Positions 1 through 12,459 of a stretch of 64,000 nucleotides of DNA are shown one piece after another. A program made the position numbers and the translations under genes. Numbering within the stretch: the stretch's first letter is position 1; every line of letters starts with the position of its first letter. The DNA is from Myotis daubentonii. Lineage: Eukaryota > Chordata > Mammalia > Chiroptera > Vespertilionidae. Where the stretch lies: the NCBI RefSeq assembly GCF_963259705.1, contig NC_081852.1, forward strand, positions 63,879,500 through 63,943,499. The letters are read 5' to 3'. Below the pieces are notes generated by a model. It worked only from the letters and a program-made list of their open reading frames with translations, was not told the origin of the DNA and ran no database searches.

Positions 1-970
1 CGGAAGGGACGCGGCCTCCGGGAGGAAGAGGGCCTTCGGTGTGACTCTGACCGGCGGCCCCGGAGCTGTGTGGCCTTGGGAGGTGGCTCGGCCTCTCTGG
101 GCTCAGGTTTCTGGGCTGTAAGACGAGGATGCTGACGTCCTGGCTCTGATATTTCAGGAGCCAGGGAGCGGGCGGGGCACGGGGGGTGGGGCACCAGGCC
201 TCAGCCGCCCGAGGAGCAGCTGCCCACGTCCTGCAGGGGGGACCCCGAAAGCCCAGCCCGGCGCTGTCCTCTCCCCGAATTCTTCTCTCTTTCTGCCGAC
301 TCTGGCCAGGCACCTTCAGATGCCAGCTGCCCAGCCGCTCGCCAGGCGGCCTCCTCCTCCAGCTGCCGGCTGTGGAGTCCGGACGACGGGCCGGGCCAGA
401 CAACGTGCACCACGGCCCCTCCCTCCGGGTCCAGTTTCCAGGACGGCCTCGCACTCAAAACGCCTGGTGCCGAGATCGCCGGGGCATTGGTCCCATAAAG
501 TGCGCCCCGAGCTGGCGTTGCGCTGGTGCGGCCGGCGGGGCTCACCCACGCGGGCACTCCCTCCCTCCCACAAATGGTAGGTTTCCTCTCTGCTCGGCCG
601 CTCTTGGCAGGAGGTGAACCCCAAAGCCCTGGCTTCTCACGGAGGGGAACGCATTCCCCACGTGTGCCATGTGCTTCAGATACAATGTTGCAACCCTGAG
701 GCCACCCGGCGGAGGCTGCTAACCCCGGGGATGCGGGGGAGCTCGGAGGGGAGGGGGCACAGGGCAGAGGCGCGTGAACTTCAGCAAGTTCAAGGTCCAA
801 GCCCACGTGAGCACCAGGAACCTGATGCCAGCAGTGAGCATCGTTCCGATGGTGACGGTGATGCCTGTGATAGTAAAACGATTGCCCTGGTGTGTGAGTG
901 CTCAGCGCGTGCCAGGCAGGCAGGGAGCAAAGCTTTTATGCATATTGTTTTGTTATTTTCTAAACATACA

Positions 971-1148
971 GTTTTATTGGCTTCAGAGAGGAAGGGAGAG
1001 AGATAGAAACATCGATGATGAGAGAGAATCACGGACCGGCTGCCTCCTGCACGCCCCGTACGGGGGATCGAGCCACAACCCGGCCTGTGCCCGACCGGGA
1101 ACCTACCAGTGAGGTAGACGCTCAGCCACGGAGCCACGCAGGCCGGGC
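971..1148 (-). mobile_element. Ves SINE
   Basis: Reverse copy: TTTTATTG..., GAGAGGAAGGGAGAG, then the reversed tRNA-like promoter and GAGCCACGCAGGCCGGGC. Ves elements are bat tRNA-derived SINEs. Confidence 0.85.
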
Positions 1149-2420
1149 ACGCATGTTGCTTGTATGTCATCTCCATAATGAGTCCGTGCGGTGGACGCGC
1201 GTTACACAGGAGGGAAACCGAGGCTGTGAGTGGCTGAGAACTTGCCCGGCCAGCCTGTGCCGCCGGTCCTGTCCTGTTTCCTGGACGGGCAGCGGACCCC
1301 TCCCCCTGAGAGCCGCTGGGTGAATTATTCAGCGAGCGCTGGGCGAGCCCACGGGCGCCGTGGAGTATCGGGTGCCGGGGAGCCGAGCACCGAGCCTGCC
1401 AGCCTAACGGTCCGGGGGCAAGACCGCCACGTCCCCTTGTCCGGAGACCGGACCCACTCTCGGCTGAGATGACCACCCACCCGCGTCTGAGCAAACACGT
1501 CTGGACAGAGCACTCGGGTCCTGACCCACCCCGAGTCGCGTTGGACTCGAGGTCCGGCGAGGGGGCTGCCGCCCTGGGTGGGGGTGACAGACGGACGGGG
1601 CAGAGGTCGCCGCTGCCGGACCTCTGTTCCCGTTTTCTTATGCGCTTACCCCACACCAGGCATCAGACTGGCTGCTTTGGAAACTCCCATGTCACTCTCA
1701 CGCCAAGGCTTTGCCCCATTATACAGGCGTGGAGACTGAGGCTGCGGCTCGCCCAGGGCCACGCGGGGGGCGGGGGGTGGGGAGAGGGAGCCTCTGGGAG
1801 GAACAGGCCTTCCTGGCTCGGCGGCCCCCTCCCCCCCTTCGGGAAGAAACGGCTCCCGCTGCGAGGCGTGTCCGAGCCACAGCCTGTCACGGCCCAATGT
1901 TTCTCAAAAGGACGTTTACAACGACAGGAGCGACGGGATAGAAAATCCAACCCGGAGCCTCCGGGGGCGGCACCGCTGTCCGGCCTCGTCTGCTGCGAGA
2001 AGGACACCCCGCGCTGCCTTTCCTTCGCTTGAATTTTCTAGCGGCGGCTCCCTCCACGCCGACCCTTCACTCCAGACGTGGTAATGTTAGGAGGAGGAGA
2101 GAAGGAAGGAACAGCCCGAGTGGGAAGAAGGTGAGGGAGGGAGGGAGGGAGGGAGGGCGAGGAGCGGGCCGGCTCGTCCTGATCCCCCGGGCTCCCTGGG
2201 CCGCCCGGCGCCAGCTGCTCTCGGCTCCCCCCTCCCTCCCCTCCGTCAACTTTTCACCCCACGGCCCCGCAGGAGCCGCCCGGCCCGCGTCCACACAGAG
2301 ACGCCGGGCACCTGGAAGTCAGTCCATCGCCTCAACCGGCACTGACCACGGAAGACGATATTTCCAACCGTTTTCCCAAGTGGGAGAGGAAACCCCTTAT
2401 TTACTTCCTTACTCATTGAA

Positions 2421-2598
2421 TATATTTTTATTGATTTCAAAGAGGAAGGGAGAGAGAGAGAGAAACATCAGAGAATCATGGACCGGCTGCCTCCTGCACG
2501 CCCCGCACTGGGGGCCAAGCCCGTGTCCTGACCGGGAATCGAACCATCATCTTCTGGTTCATAGGCTGATGCTCAACCACTGAGCCACACGGGCTGGT
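2421..2598 (-). mobile_element. Ves SINE
   Basis: Reverse Ves copy with TTTTTATTGATTTCA, GAGGAAGGGAGAG and the terminal ACTGAGCCACACGGGCTGG. Confidence 0.88.
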
Positions 2599-4625
2599 GA
2601 AAACCCCTTTTACATAAACTTTCAGCAAAAAATACCAGCGTGGTGACGCCCGCACTGGATGGAGACCTGCACATCCAACCATCAGCGGGGAGGAAGCACA
2701 ATGCCAAGTTCTGAACTCTCCATCCATGTGGGAGACCCGTACGTATCCTGCGTCACAACCCAGCCAGGCCTCTGGGCAGAGTCTACGACCGGCGAGGCTG
2801 TGGGTGGCCCCGGACGTGCACGGGGAGGGGCCGCACGCAGGCAGAAACCCACAGCCGAGCGCCTGCCAACCCCGCCTCTCGGACCTGCCACATGCCCTCG
2901 GCAGCTGGGGTGAGGCTGGAGGGGGGCACGGCCAGGGAGCTGGTGGCCCGGCCCCAGCAGGGCCGACTTCACGCCCAATGTGGGGAACTAAACGGCGAGC
3001 ATACCCGTGCCGCCTGCACCCACACACGTGTGAGGCCAGGTCTTGCACTGCCGTCACATGGACACGAAAGACCGGCTCAGACCCTGACCGTGCAGCGGAG
3101 TTGGCGGCCCACATGCCAAACCCCAGCGCAGCGCACGGGGCCCAGCGGGAGGGGGACCTGCTTTGGCTTTGCTCTGCTCTTCCCTCGGCAACTCAACACA
3201 GGATCTCTCTGTCGAGACGCCCCGCACGGCAACACACAGCTACGGTCACACGTGCGGTTTGACGACAAAACACGTCTCCAAGCCTTTGAACCGGAGGCAG
3301 ACCCCACGGGCCACACGGAGAGAAAGAACTCACTCTCCTGGGCCGTTCTGCCATTTCAGCAGACCGGGAGCTGGACAGGAGAGGTGGCCGGGCCGGAACC
3401 CGCCTCAGGAGGGCAGTCTCGCCCGCCCCGGAGCCGGAATAGGGCACCTGACGCCCGCCAAGCCCCCGAGCCTGAGGGCATCGCATTGACTCCGTGACCT
3501 CAGACCTCTCGGCACCTGGGTGAGGCAGGTGCAGAAACACCCATTCTATAGATGGGCAGACTGAGGTTGTGCGCATCACCAGTCAGGGCCAGGGCCGGGT
3601 GGGGATCTGGAGCCCTGGGACGAGAGTCCTGGCAGCGTCCACTAAAGTGTGGCCACCCAACCTCGCCCAGACCGCTCCCTGCCACCCCGCCTGCCACACC
3701 AGCCGCACCGTCCCGCTCCCCCTGCCGCCACCCGACTGTCTCGGAGACCTGCCCGGGGCCGTGGCACGGCTCCCCGGGGGAGCAGCTTCCCCAGAGGTGC
3801 CAGGCCCCCTCCCCAAGGCAAAGCAGCGTTTCCCACGCAGGTGCTCCACGCGCAGGAGCGCGGCTGCCGAGAGGGACAGGCTGGAGGCGCCATGGCGGGC
3901 CGGCCCCCAGCGGGCGCCACTCTCCGAGGGGCTGGGCGTGCGGGACGGCACCGCCGGCCACTTCCCGCCGCCGATGCTGGGAAGCCACACGACCTCAGCC
4001 CCTGAGATCTGTTTGCGAGGAGCCCGGCACGGGGAACGGACTGTGAACATTTACACAGAAAACGGGGAAAGGCCGGGAGCCGTAACTAACAGTGGTCGCG
4101 GGGCTGTGGGTGCGAATCCTCCTCCTTCCTCTGCTTTCCTACATCTCACACTCCCTTCACGTTGATCAGGAAACCACGTCCTGACATTTAAAGCGATGAA
4201 GCCACCAGCCTGCAGTGTTTGCTGAGCTGCTGTGCCCCGGGCCGAGTTCCCCAGGGAGGTGACAGCCGGGGCGGGGAGAAAGGAGCTGACGGGTCACTGT
4301 GGGCAGAGGGCTCCCGGTGAGCACGCCCGCCTCCGACGGGGATGTCAGAATCCTCGCCAGCGAGTCAGCGCCGAGGCACGTGCCCCGCGGATCAGACCTG
4401 CGTCTGCTCGGCCAAAGCGCCCGCTGCGGCCTGAGGTAGGCCCAGAGCTGCCCTGTGGGGCCGCGGAGGCAGCTGGTGTGGGTGGCGCGCCAGGCGGAGG
4501 AGCAGGCCACGCACATTCCTCCGGCGCCTGAAACGGAGCCGCCCCGCCAATGAACTGCCTGCAGCTGTTGGGGAGGGAACGCTGGCCGGCACGGGTGCTA
4601 ATTTAGAGCCCAGCCCCGCCCTGCT

Positions 4626-4736
4626 CACGCACGCATCACGTGTGCGCACACATGCACGCATACACACGCTCACATGCATGCACATGTACACACGTACGGA
4701 CACACACGCATATGCACGGTCACACACACACAGCCA
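4626..4736. repeat. CA/TG-rich simple repeat
   Basis: Alternating purine-pyrimidine tract built from ACACAC, CACGCA and CATGCA. It could adopt Z-DNA; this is inferred from sequence only. Confidence 0.7.
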
Positions 4737-5160
4737 GAGCAGCTCCTGCTGGACCATGTGGAGGAGGCGGCGGATGGCGAGAAGGCGCGTCTCTCCCCGT
4801 CCCCGTGAAAAGCCCGTGTCCCCTTTAAAGCTGTGAGGGGCGACTGCGCCCAAATCCCGAGAAAACAAAGTCACTTCGGGCCGCCTTTGGGCTGAGAAGC
4901 GTGGGGACCCTCCAGGCCTCGGCACGAAGAAACCAGATCCCAAAGCAGAGGCGTTGGGGCTCCAGGGAGACGAATGGCCGACACGGCCTCCGACCCCACG
5001 GTGCCCCCGCCAGCGAGCCGCTCGCGCCTGTGAAAGTGAGTCGATGGGGCCAAGGACACGAGAAAAGGCGTGAGGCGAGCCCAGCGGCCCCCAGGCCTCC
5101 GCCCCTGCCTCAGGCTCCCCTGCGCTCAGCCATCCTGACCGCAAGCAGGTCCGTGTAGCC

Positions 5161-5372
5161 CAGCGGTTCTCAACCTTCTGGCCCTTTACATACAGCTCCT
5201 CACGTTGTGACCCAACCATACAATTATGTTCGTTGCTACTGCATCACTGTCATGTGGCTACTGTGATGAATCGTCATGTAAATATCTGATCTGCAGGATG
5301 ATCTTAGGCGACCCCTGTGAAAGGGTCGTTGGACCGCCAAAGGGGCCGCGACCCATAGGTTGAGAACCGCTG
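5161..5372. mobile_element. SPIN-type non-autonomous hAT element
   Basis: Begins CAGCGGTTCTCAACC and ends with the inverted GGTTGAGAACCGCTG. The internal CTACTGTGATGAATCGTCATG and GACCCCTGTGAAAGGGTCG blocks are typical of SPIN. It is flanked by GTGTAGCC (5153-5160) and GTGTAGGC (5373-5380), an 8-bp duplication with one mismatch. It sits 123 bp from the giant TACC2 exon. Confidence 0.88.
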
Positions 5373-5495
5373 GTGTAGGCAATTGATGTGGAAAACTAGC
5401 TTCTCGCGCCCGCCTGTCTATGTGACTGACGGACAGAGCGGAGGGGACCCCTGGGGAGGCCGACCCCACATTCCAGGGAACTGGCCCTGACTTAC

Positions 5496-8400
5496 CTCTC
5501 CTCGCGGGAGGCCTCTGGGGCCAGGCGGGGGTCCCCAGCTTCTTCAGGTCCTGGAGGTGAGGCGACGCCTGCCTTCCTGGCCGCCGGGGGAGTGGGCAGC
5601 TCGGGCGTGGGCTGCTGGTGCCCCTCGGAGCTGCCCGGGCCCCCGTGGTCCCCTGGCGGTCCCCAGGCGGCAGCCACGGCAGAGGGCATCTTCATGGCAC
5701 CTGCCCCCGGAGGGTCACCAGGCGCACGGGCCCCGGTCTCAGCTGTGCTCAGAGCGACGTCACCCTCTGCTTCCCTGGCACCTCCTGCGGCCAGGCCGGG
5801 CCCTGGGGGGGTGTCCCCCGCTGCTGCTGGCCCCGGGGCCTTCTGTGTCTCTGAGATCCCAGCAGCCCCTCCATGCCCCTCACCCACAAGTGTGCCAGGC
5901 GGGCCGGGCTCAGGGGCGGCCTCAGCCCCCGTCAGAGCATCCCCACGGGGAGAAGGGGCCCCCAGGGCAGAGGTGGACGCGGGCACGTCCCCAGGAGCTC
6001 CTGGGGGGGCAGGGCCCCCGGCGCCCTCTGCCTGGGGTGGCCGGCGGCCGGTGCACGCGCCCCGGTGCTGTTCTCCTGAAGGAATTCTGTCGTCTGGAAC
6101 CGAGTCCGCTTCCCCGCGGCTCTGGGCGGCCGCCTGTGCGCCAGCCGCTTTCTCCTCGGGCGCCTCTGGCAAGGAAGGACCCAAGGCCGCCTCCTGCTGG
6201 CCGCTGCCCCGCGGGGAGCGCGAGTGGGTCTGGCCTCCCCGCCCCAGCCCAGCCCCCCGGGCCCCCTCCGGCTGCTCGCTGTCCTTCGGCACCGGGGGGC
6301 CCCCAGCCACGACCTCGCCCGCCCGGGCACCTGTCGGGTCCTGCCCCCCGCCCGGCTCAGCGTCCACGCGGAGGCCGGTGGGTGGGGCGAGCACAGGGGC
6401 GGCGGCCACGGCTGGAGTCCTGTCTGGAAGCTTCCCTGGGCTCAGCGGCCCGTCGAGGTCCTTGCCCCCCACACTTCTGGGGGCCCCCACCTTCTCTCCA
6501 GGTGCAGGTGCGCGCTGGGGCCGGTCGGCCAGGGCTCCGCGCACCGACGTCTCAAAGATCTTGGTGATGTGCTCCCGGAAGTCGGGGAACCCAGCGATGG
6601 GGCTGCTCTGCCTGGGACTGGCGTCCACGCCGCCCGAGGCGCCCCTGCCGGGGTCCTGGGGGGGTTCCCCCGTCCTGTCCCCACTGCGCTCCGGGCCCCG
6701 CTCACTGCCAGGGCTCGCAGGGACCTCGGGGGCCCGGGGGCCGGCTCCAGGTGCGGCTTCCTCCCCCCCTGTCACCTGCTCGCCACCGGCTGGAAGCGGA
6801 GTGCTATCCAGGTAGGGCACGGGGTCCCCGGGCCCCTCAGAGGCCCCGGCCACCGGGACGTCGCCACGGGCAGCTCCGGGCTGCAAGAGGGAGGCGAGGT
6901 GGCCGGCAGCCAGCGTCCCGGAGGCCAAGATGGCATTTCCCGAGGCAAACGGGGGCTCCCCCAGGGAGCCAGGGCCTTCACCTCTGGGACCGTCTTCTGC
7001 CCCTTTCCTGGGGGCGCCATCTATATGCAGGTAAGGGGTGTCCCGGGCAGCCTCTGCCAGGGGTCCAGAGGGCAGGAGCCTCTCCAGGTCGGGAACAGCC
7101 TGGGCCGCGGGAGTGCCCACCTGGGCCGGGGGAGTGCCCACCTGGGCTGTAGGAGTGCCCACCTGGGCTGGAGGAGTGCCCACCTGGGCTGGAGGAGTGC
7201 CCACGGTGCTGGCAGAGATAGTGTCCACCTGGGCTGGAGGAGTGTCCACCTGGGCCGCGGGAGTGTCCACCTGGGCCGTAGGAGTGTCCGCCTGGGCTGG
7301 AGGAGTGCCCACGGTGCTGGCAGAGATAGTGCCCACCTGGGCTGGAGGAGTGTCCACCTGGGCCGCGGGAGTGCCCACCTGGGCCGCGGGAGTGTCCACC
7401 TGGGCCGTAGGAGTGCCCACCTGGGCCGGAGGAGTGTCCGCCTGGGCCGCGGGAGTGTCCACCTGGGCTGGAGGAGTGCCCACGGTGCTGGCAGAGATAG
7501 TGTCCACCTGGGCTGGAGGAGTGTCCACCTGGGCTGGAGGAGTGCCCACGGTGCTGGCAGAGATAGTGTCCACCTGGGCTGGAGGAGTGTCCACCTGGGC
7601 TGGAGGAGTGCCCACGGTGCTGGCAGAGATAGTGTCCACCTGGGCTGGAGGAGTGTCCACCTGGGCTGGAGGAGTGCCCACGGTGCTGGCAGAGATAGTG
7701 TCCACCTGGGCTGGAGGAGTGTCCACCTGGGCTGGAGGAGTGCCCACGGTGCTGGCAGAGATAGTGCCCACCTGGGCTGGAGGAGTGTCCACCTGGGCCG
7801 CGGGAGTGCCCACCTGGGCCGCGGGAGTGTCCACCTGGGCCGTAGGAGTGCCCACCTGGGCCGGAGGAGTGTCCGCCTGGGCCGCGGGAGTGTCCACCTG
7901 GGCTGGAGGAGTGCCCACGGTGCTGGCAGAGATAGTGTCCACCTGGGCTGGAGGAGTGCCCACGGTGCTGGCAGAGATAGTGTCCACCTGGGCTGGAGGA
8001 GTGTCCACCTGGGCTGGAGGAGTGTCCACCTGGGCTGGAGGAGTGCCCACGGTGCTGGCAGAGGGCAGCTCGGTGTGGCTGGCTTCGCCCGGGGCAGGGG
8101 CGGGAGCCTGCTCCCCGGGGCAGGGCCGCTGCTCGGGCTGACGGATGCCACTGCTCAGAGTGCCTCCTCCTGGCTGGTCTGGAGGCCGCTGCACCCCCAG
8201 GTCCCCTCTGTCAGCGTCCTCAGCGGCCCGGGCAGCCGCACCCTCCGCACCCCGCTCCTCCGCGGGTGGGCGACGTCCGAGACGGTCCGGGGCCCCTGCG
8301 TCCATCTCCTCCCGCGGGGCGGGCGCTGGCTGGGAGGCGCCTTCCCGGGGCTCACCCCCCGCCTCCCTCTCCGGGGCACCCCCTGTGGCTGTGAGGCCGG

Positions 8401-10670
8401 GGCTGGCGGGCGCCGGGGCGGGCAGGCAGCGAGCTGCACCCCCCGGAGCTCCTGAGTCAGGCCCGCGGGGCGGGGCCCCCGCCGTGTTCCCACTTGCCCC
8501 CTGCGTTGTGCCCACGCCCTGACCCGGAGGCCAAGCCTCTGCGGCTTCAGACTCGCCTGCGTCGCCCGGACACGCTGCTCCACGCTGGCCGCCGGCCTCC
8601 CGCGCTCCAGGCTCCTGCTGGGACCTGGGGGGGCCCTGCCCAGCACGGCTCTCCTCGGTGCCCGGGCCCCCTGCCAGGGGCGAGGCCTGTGCGGGGTCCG
8701 CTGCAGGAAGCAGGGCCCCGGCGGGCTGGCTGGCACTGCCCGCCGCCTCTGGCCCAGGCCTCCCGAGCGCGGGCAGCTCTGACCGCTCCGTCACTGGGCT
8801 CTCCGGCTTGGAGTCCCCGGGGCCTGAACTCGGGGTACCAGGCAGCCTGCCCTCGGGGAGCCCCCGCTGACGCTCCGATGTGGAGGCCGGCCCCTCTCCT
8901 CCGTGGGTGGGCAAGCTCGCATCCTCCCGCGGTGCCCGGGGCGCGGGGACTTGGGGAGCGTCCGCAGGGCCTGGATCACACGGAGAGGCCTCGTGCTCAC
9001 GTTCACACGGCCGCACCTGCTCCCCAGGCACCTCAGAGGCAGCGGCGTCTGGCCCCGGCTGGCCTGGCTGGAGGGGGGCTCCCGGGGGCCCCGGGGGCAC
9101 AGCTGCTGGTCCTGGGCGCCCCGGGATGAGCAAGTCCCCGGCCCCCCTCTGGCTCCCATCACTGGTCACCTGGGAAGCCTCCTCTTTGTCCGTCTCTGGG
9201 TCAGGCCTGTGGCCGAGGGCCTGGGGCTGCTGTCCCCCCAGGTCCCCAGGCTCTGCCCCGCCGGGAGGCTCTGGGCCCTGCTCCTCTCCCCCCGGACCAG
9301 CCCTGGGTGGTCGGCTTCCCCGCTCGGCCCCACCTGGGCCGTCAGGGGCCTGGGCCTCATCCTGTGGCCCCCGTGGCTGGCTGGTGCCTTCGTCCGATGT
9401 GCTGGGGGGAGGGGGCGGCACCCCCTGCTGGACGTGGTGGCTCGGCTCTGTGTCCCAGGGCTGCCCGCTCTCCTGGGGCGCACGGGCAGGGCCATCTCCC
9501 ACACCTCTGAGATCTGACGGGCGCTCCTGTCTGGCCAACCCCGCATCCGCCGGCTCTTTGGCCGAATCTGTAAGCACGGCCACCTCAAGGCTGGACACCG
9601 TCTCCCGGGCCAGCCGGCCGGGTTCTTCTGCGGCCACAGGGGCCTGAGCGGCGGGCAGGGCAGCGGGTCGTGGCTCCTGGGTGCCCACGGGCAGAGCCCC
9701 CTTGGGGGGGACCCCTGCCGCCATGCCGAAGGCGTCACTGGGCTTGGCTCCCGGCACCCGTGTCTTCGAGGGGCACTGAGCATCGCTGGCATCTACAGTC
9801 TCCGTCCCAGAGCCCCCGGATCCCAGCCCCAGGGCAGGAGGCGGCGGGTCCTGGCGGCTTTCCTGGGGGGCAGCCCCGGAAATGCTCCCCGTGGGACGGC
9901 AGGCCCCCAAGTCCGCGACGAAATCCGGGCGCGGCCTCTCTGCTGAGCAGCTCCCTCCGCCAGGGGCGCTGGGGGCTGGCTCCTGAGGGCTGGGGGGCTC
10001 AGGCCTCGGGGGGCACTGCTCCAGGCCCGCTGAGCTCCCCTGGCCGGACGGGGCTGCAGGGGGGCTCGTGGGGGGCACCTGGACAGAAGCGGCTCCCTGC
10101 CCGGAGGCTGGCGGAGCGAGGTCACCTGCAGCCTCTTCCCTCTGGGACTGGACACCCCGGGGCCGGCCGGCCTCCCCGCCCAGCGCTGCCTCCATCCGCC
10201 CTCCGGGAGGTGCTGGCGAAAGTCCTGGCGCCTGATCCCTGGACCCGAAGGAGGCTGAGTCCGGCCCCTCTCCCTTCAGGGCTCCCTCTCCTCCAGCCCG
10301 GGGGCCAGAGGTAGCCACCGTGCGCTGGGCAGGGCGGCCCCCAGGAGGGGCGAGCGCTGCCAGGACGTCTCCCTGGGCCCCTGGAGAAGGCTGCCTCCCG
10401 GGGCGCTGAGCGAGGGGCTGGACGAGGGGCCAGTCCTCAGGCGCTGCGGGGGGGCTGACGGAGTAAGCTTCAGGGGGGTCCTCGGCCCCGGGCATGGAGC
10501 TGGGGGTGCTCTCTGGCTCCCAGGGCACTGGCGGGCTGGGCAGTGGAGAGCCGGCTGGGCCCCCGGCTTTCTGTGGGTGCTTCCTCGGCTCAGTCACCTC
10601 CGGGGACGCGATGCCTGGATCCAGGCCGGCCGCACCCTCAGAAGCGGTGCAGGCGGCTCCGTGCGCGACG
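5496..10670 (-). CDS. TACC2: TACC2 giant coding exon (5175 bp)
   Basis: TACC2 is a centrosome- and microtubule-associated protein of the transforming acidic coiled-coil family. This is the very large exon specific to its long isoform. The minus-strand frame is open throughout, Pro/Gly/Ala/Glu-rich and probably disordered. I recognised it by blocks matching the mammalian long isoform: VTEPRK near the start, GFPDFREH near 6580-6600, AVPDLERLL near 7080 and DTPYLH near 7030. The acceptor CAG is at 10671-10673 and the donor GTAAG starts at 5495. The exon starts and ends in phase 2 and its length divides by three, so skipping keeps the frame, as in the known short isoforms. An in-frame GTG (Val) at 10597 is internal sequence, not a start. 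A tandem repeat fills 7097-8063. The C-terminal TACC domain is outside the window. Confidence 0.93.
7097..8063 (-). repeat. TACC2: Coding minisatellite inside TACC2
   Basis: About 970 bp of tandem repeat in frame with TACC2. I count 35 heptads of the form TP(P/A/T)AQ(V/A)(D/G), 21 bp each, interspersed with nine 24-bp spacers encoding TISASTVG. The commonest higher-order unit is two heptads plus one spacer (66 bp), tandem at about 7440-7770. A longer block of seven heptads plus a spacer occurs twice with the same protein sequence. All units are multiples of three and stop-free, so length changes keep the reading frame. The human protein, as I recall it, has only a short non-repetitive segment between the same flanking blocks. 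Confidence 0.9.
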
Positions 10671-10874
10671 CTGCCAACAAGGAGAACAGGTCACGTGTCA
10701 TCGGGTCCCAGGATGCCAAGGACAGAGCCACACGCAGGCAGAACCACCCCACTGCGCCCCCAGAGGCCACAAACACAGCGCCCCCCGCACCTCATTCCTC
10801 CCCACGAAGAGTACCCCCTACCCCTCGCATAACCATCGCACATGGCATCTCCTTCCCCAAAATCAACACGGGGG

Positions 10875-11090
10875 CCCGGCCGGTGGGGCTCGGTGATGGA
10901 GCGCCAACCTATGAACCAGGAGGTCAGAGTTCAATTCCCGGTCAGGGCACAGGCCTGGGTTGCCGGCTCCATCCCCAGTGGGGGGCGTGCAGGAGGCAGC
11001 CGATCCATGGTTCTCTCTCATCATTGATGTTTCTCTCTCTCTCTCCCTCTCCCTTCCTCTTTAAAATCAATAAAAATATATATTTTTTAA
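10875..11090 (+). mobile_element. Ves SINE
   Basis: Forward copy from GCCCGGCCGGTGGGGCTC to the A-rich tail (AATCAATAAAA). Inserted in old L1 sequence. Confidence 0.88.
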
Positions 11091-11560
11091 AAGAATGGCT
11101 GAAAATTTTCCAAATATGATATAAACTAGATATCTACAGATCTAAGAATCTAACTCTAAGCACAAGAAACAAAAAGAGCCCTAGCCGATGTGGCTCAGTG
11201 GACAGAGTGTCGGCCTGTGGACCAAAGGGTCCCGGGTTCAATCCCAGTCAAGGGCATGTAACTTGGTTGCGGACACATCCCCAGTGGGGAGTGTGCAGGA
11301 GGCAGCTGATCGATGTTTCTCTCTCATCGATGTTTCTGACTCTCTATCCCTCTCCCTTGTCTCTGTAAAATCAATAAAATATATTTATTTTAAAAAGCAC
11401 AAATAGGTTAAAAGGAAAAGATTCGAGGCAGGAGAATAAACCGTGACAACACTGATGGAAAGGAAGCCGCGGTGTCCATATGATAGGGAACAGACGCTAC
11501 CGGCGCAGGCGAGGCCCTCCCACTGTAAATGTCCGCTTCATACAGGACGCGAACGTCCGC
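11091..11560 (+). mobile_element. Old L1-derived fragment (split by a Ves SINE)
   Basis: GGCTGAAAATTTTCCAAAT and AGGTTAAAAGGAAAAGATTC on either side of the Ves copy resemble L1/HAL1 ORF sequence in the sense direction. The right part has become GC-rich. Confidence 0.45.
11178..11395 (+). mobile_element. Ves SINE
   Basis: Forward copy starting GCCCTAGCCGATGTGGCTC with a tRNA-like B box (GGGTTCAATCC) and an A-rich tail. Confidence 0.88.
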
Positions 11561-12459
11561 ACAGTCCGTCCAACGCCAGATCTCGGCCCCCGACTGTGAC
11601 CTGATAGTACCCGTCCTTTTCCAATAATCGATTGACATCGGGGGATAGCAGATCAGCGCGGACCCAGGGGTCCACCCAGCACCGTGGCCAACACGCCCCC
11701 CCGACCTTCCCTCAGCACCAGCCAGAGCGGCCGGCTGCGTTCCGTCCAGCGCACGGGGCACGGCGACGACACCGACCGCGTCCTGCACATCAAACAGCCG
11801 CGAGGAATCCAAAAGGATTCCAATTATGCGAAGCATGTGATCTGGCGACCGTGGAGTTACACCAGGAAGCAGGCGCAGAGGCCGCTGGAAAGCCTCCAAC
11901 GGTCCGGGAACCAAATGCAAGGCTTCTAAGGCGCCCGTGAGTCCAAAGGAGAAACGAAGAGGGAAACGGGAAAGAGCTCGAACCAAATGACAACACGAAA
12001 GACCAAAAGTGCGCCAGAGGCTGGGCGTGCAGCGGCTTTTCACGACGGAGAATCGCTCCCCCGAGGAGCCAGCAAAGCCGGGGCCGCACGGCGACGCGGT
12101 CACACTTCACTCCTGCGGGTTAGTTCCGGGGTGAACGGTGTGCTGTGCAGGGTTAACATCACAATAAAAATAACAAAAAATCAACAAGCAGCAGCGGATA
12201 AAGAGCGAGTCCCTGAGCTGTTGACCTCGTTTCTGTGAGGGCTACGAACTGGCAGAACTGACCCGGGAGGGAGCGGTCAGACCAGTCGTTAGTCTCGGGA
12301 CAGGACGGACGGGCGGGGAGATGCTCTGGGCGATGGCGATGCTCGGACCCGGGGGGGAGGGGGGGCCCAGGTGCCGGGGGGTAAACACCCACCGAGCCCC
12401 CAGACTCCACTCCAGCGGGGGTGTTTATACCAACGGAAAAAGATAACAATAAAGACACG

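Larger units (their letters stand above)
1..5160 (-). other. TACC2: TACC2 intron downstream of the giant exon
   Basis: This stretch follows the giant TACC2 exon on the minus strand and runs off the left edge. It is GC-rich and contains two Ves SINEs, a short GGGA run near 2127-2158 and a CA/TG-rich tract near 4626-4736. I found no open stretch resembling the next TACC2 coding exons. The long open frames here look like chance openness in GC-rich DNA. Confidence 0.6.

Noticed and set aside
7097..8063. Regularly spaced repeats considered as a CRISPR-like array
   Set aside because: Units are coding heptads in frame in a mammalian gene, without unique spacers.
10595..10597. GTG as a possible start of a TACC2 protein
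   Set aside because: It is an internal Val codon. The exon continues upstream in frame to an acceptor at 10671 and homology covers that part.
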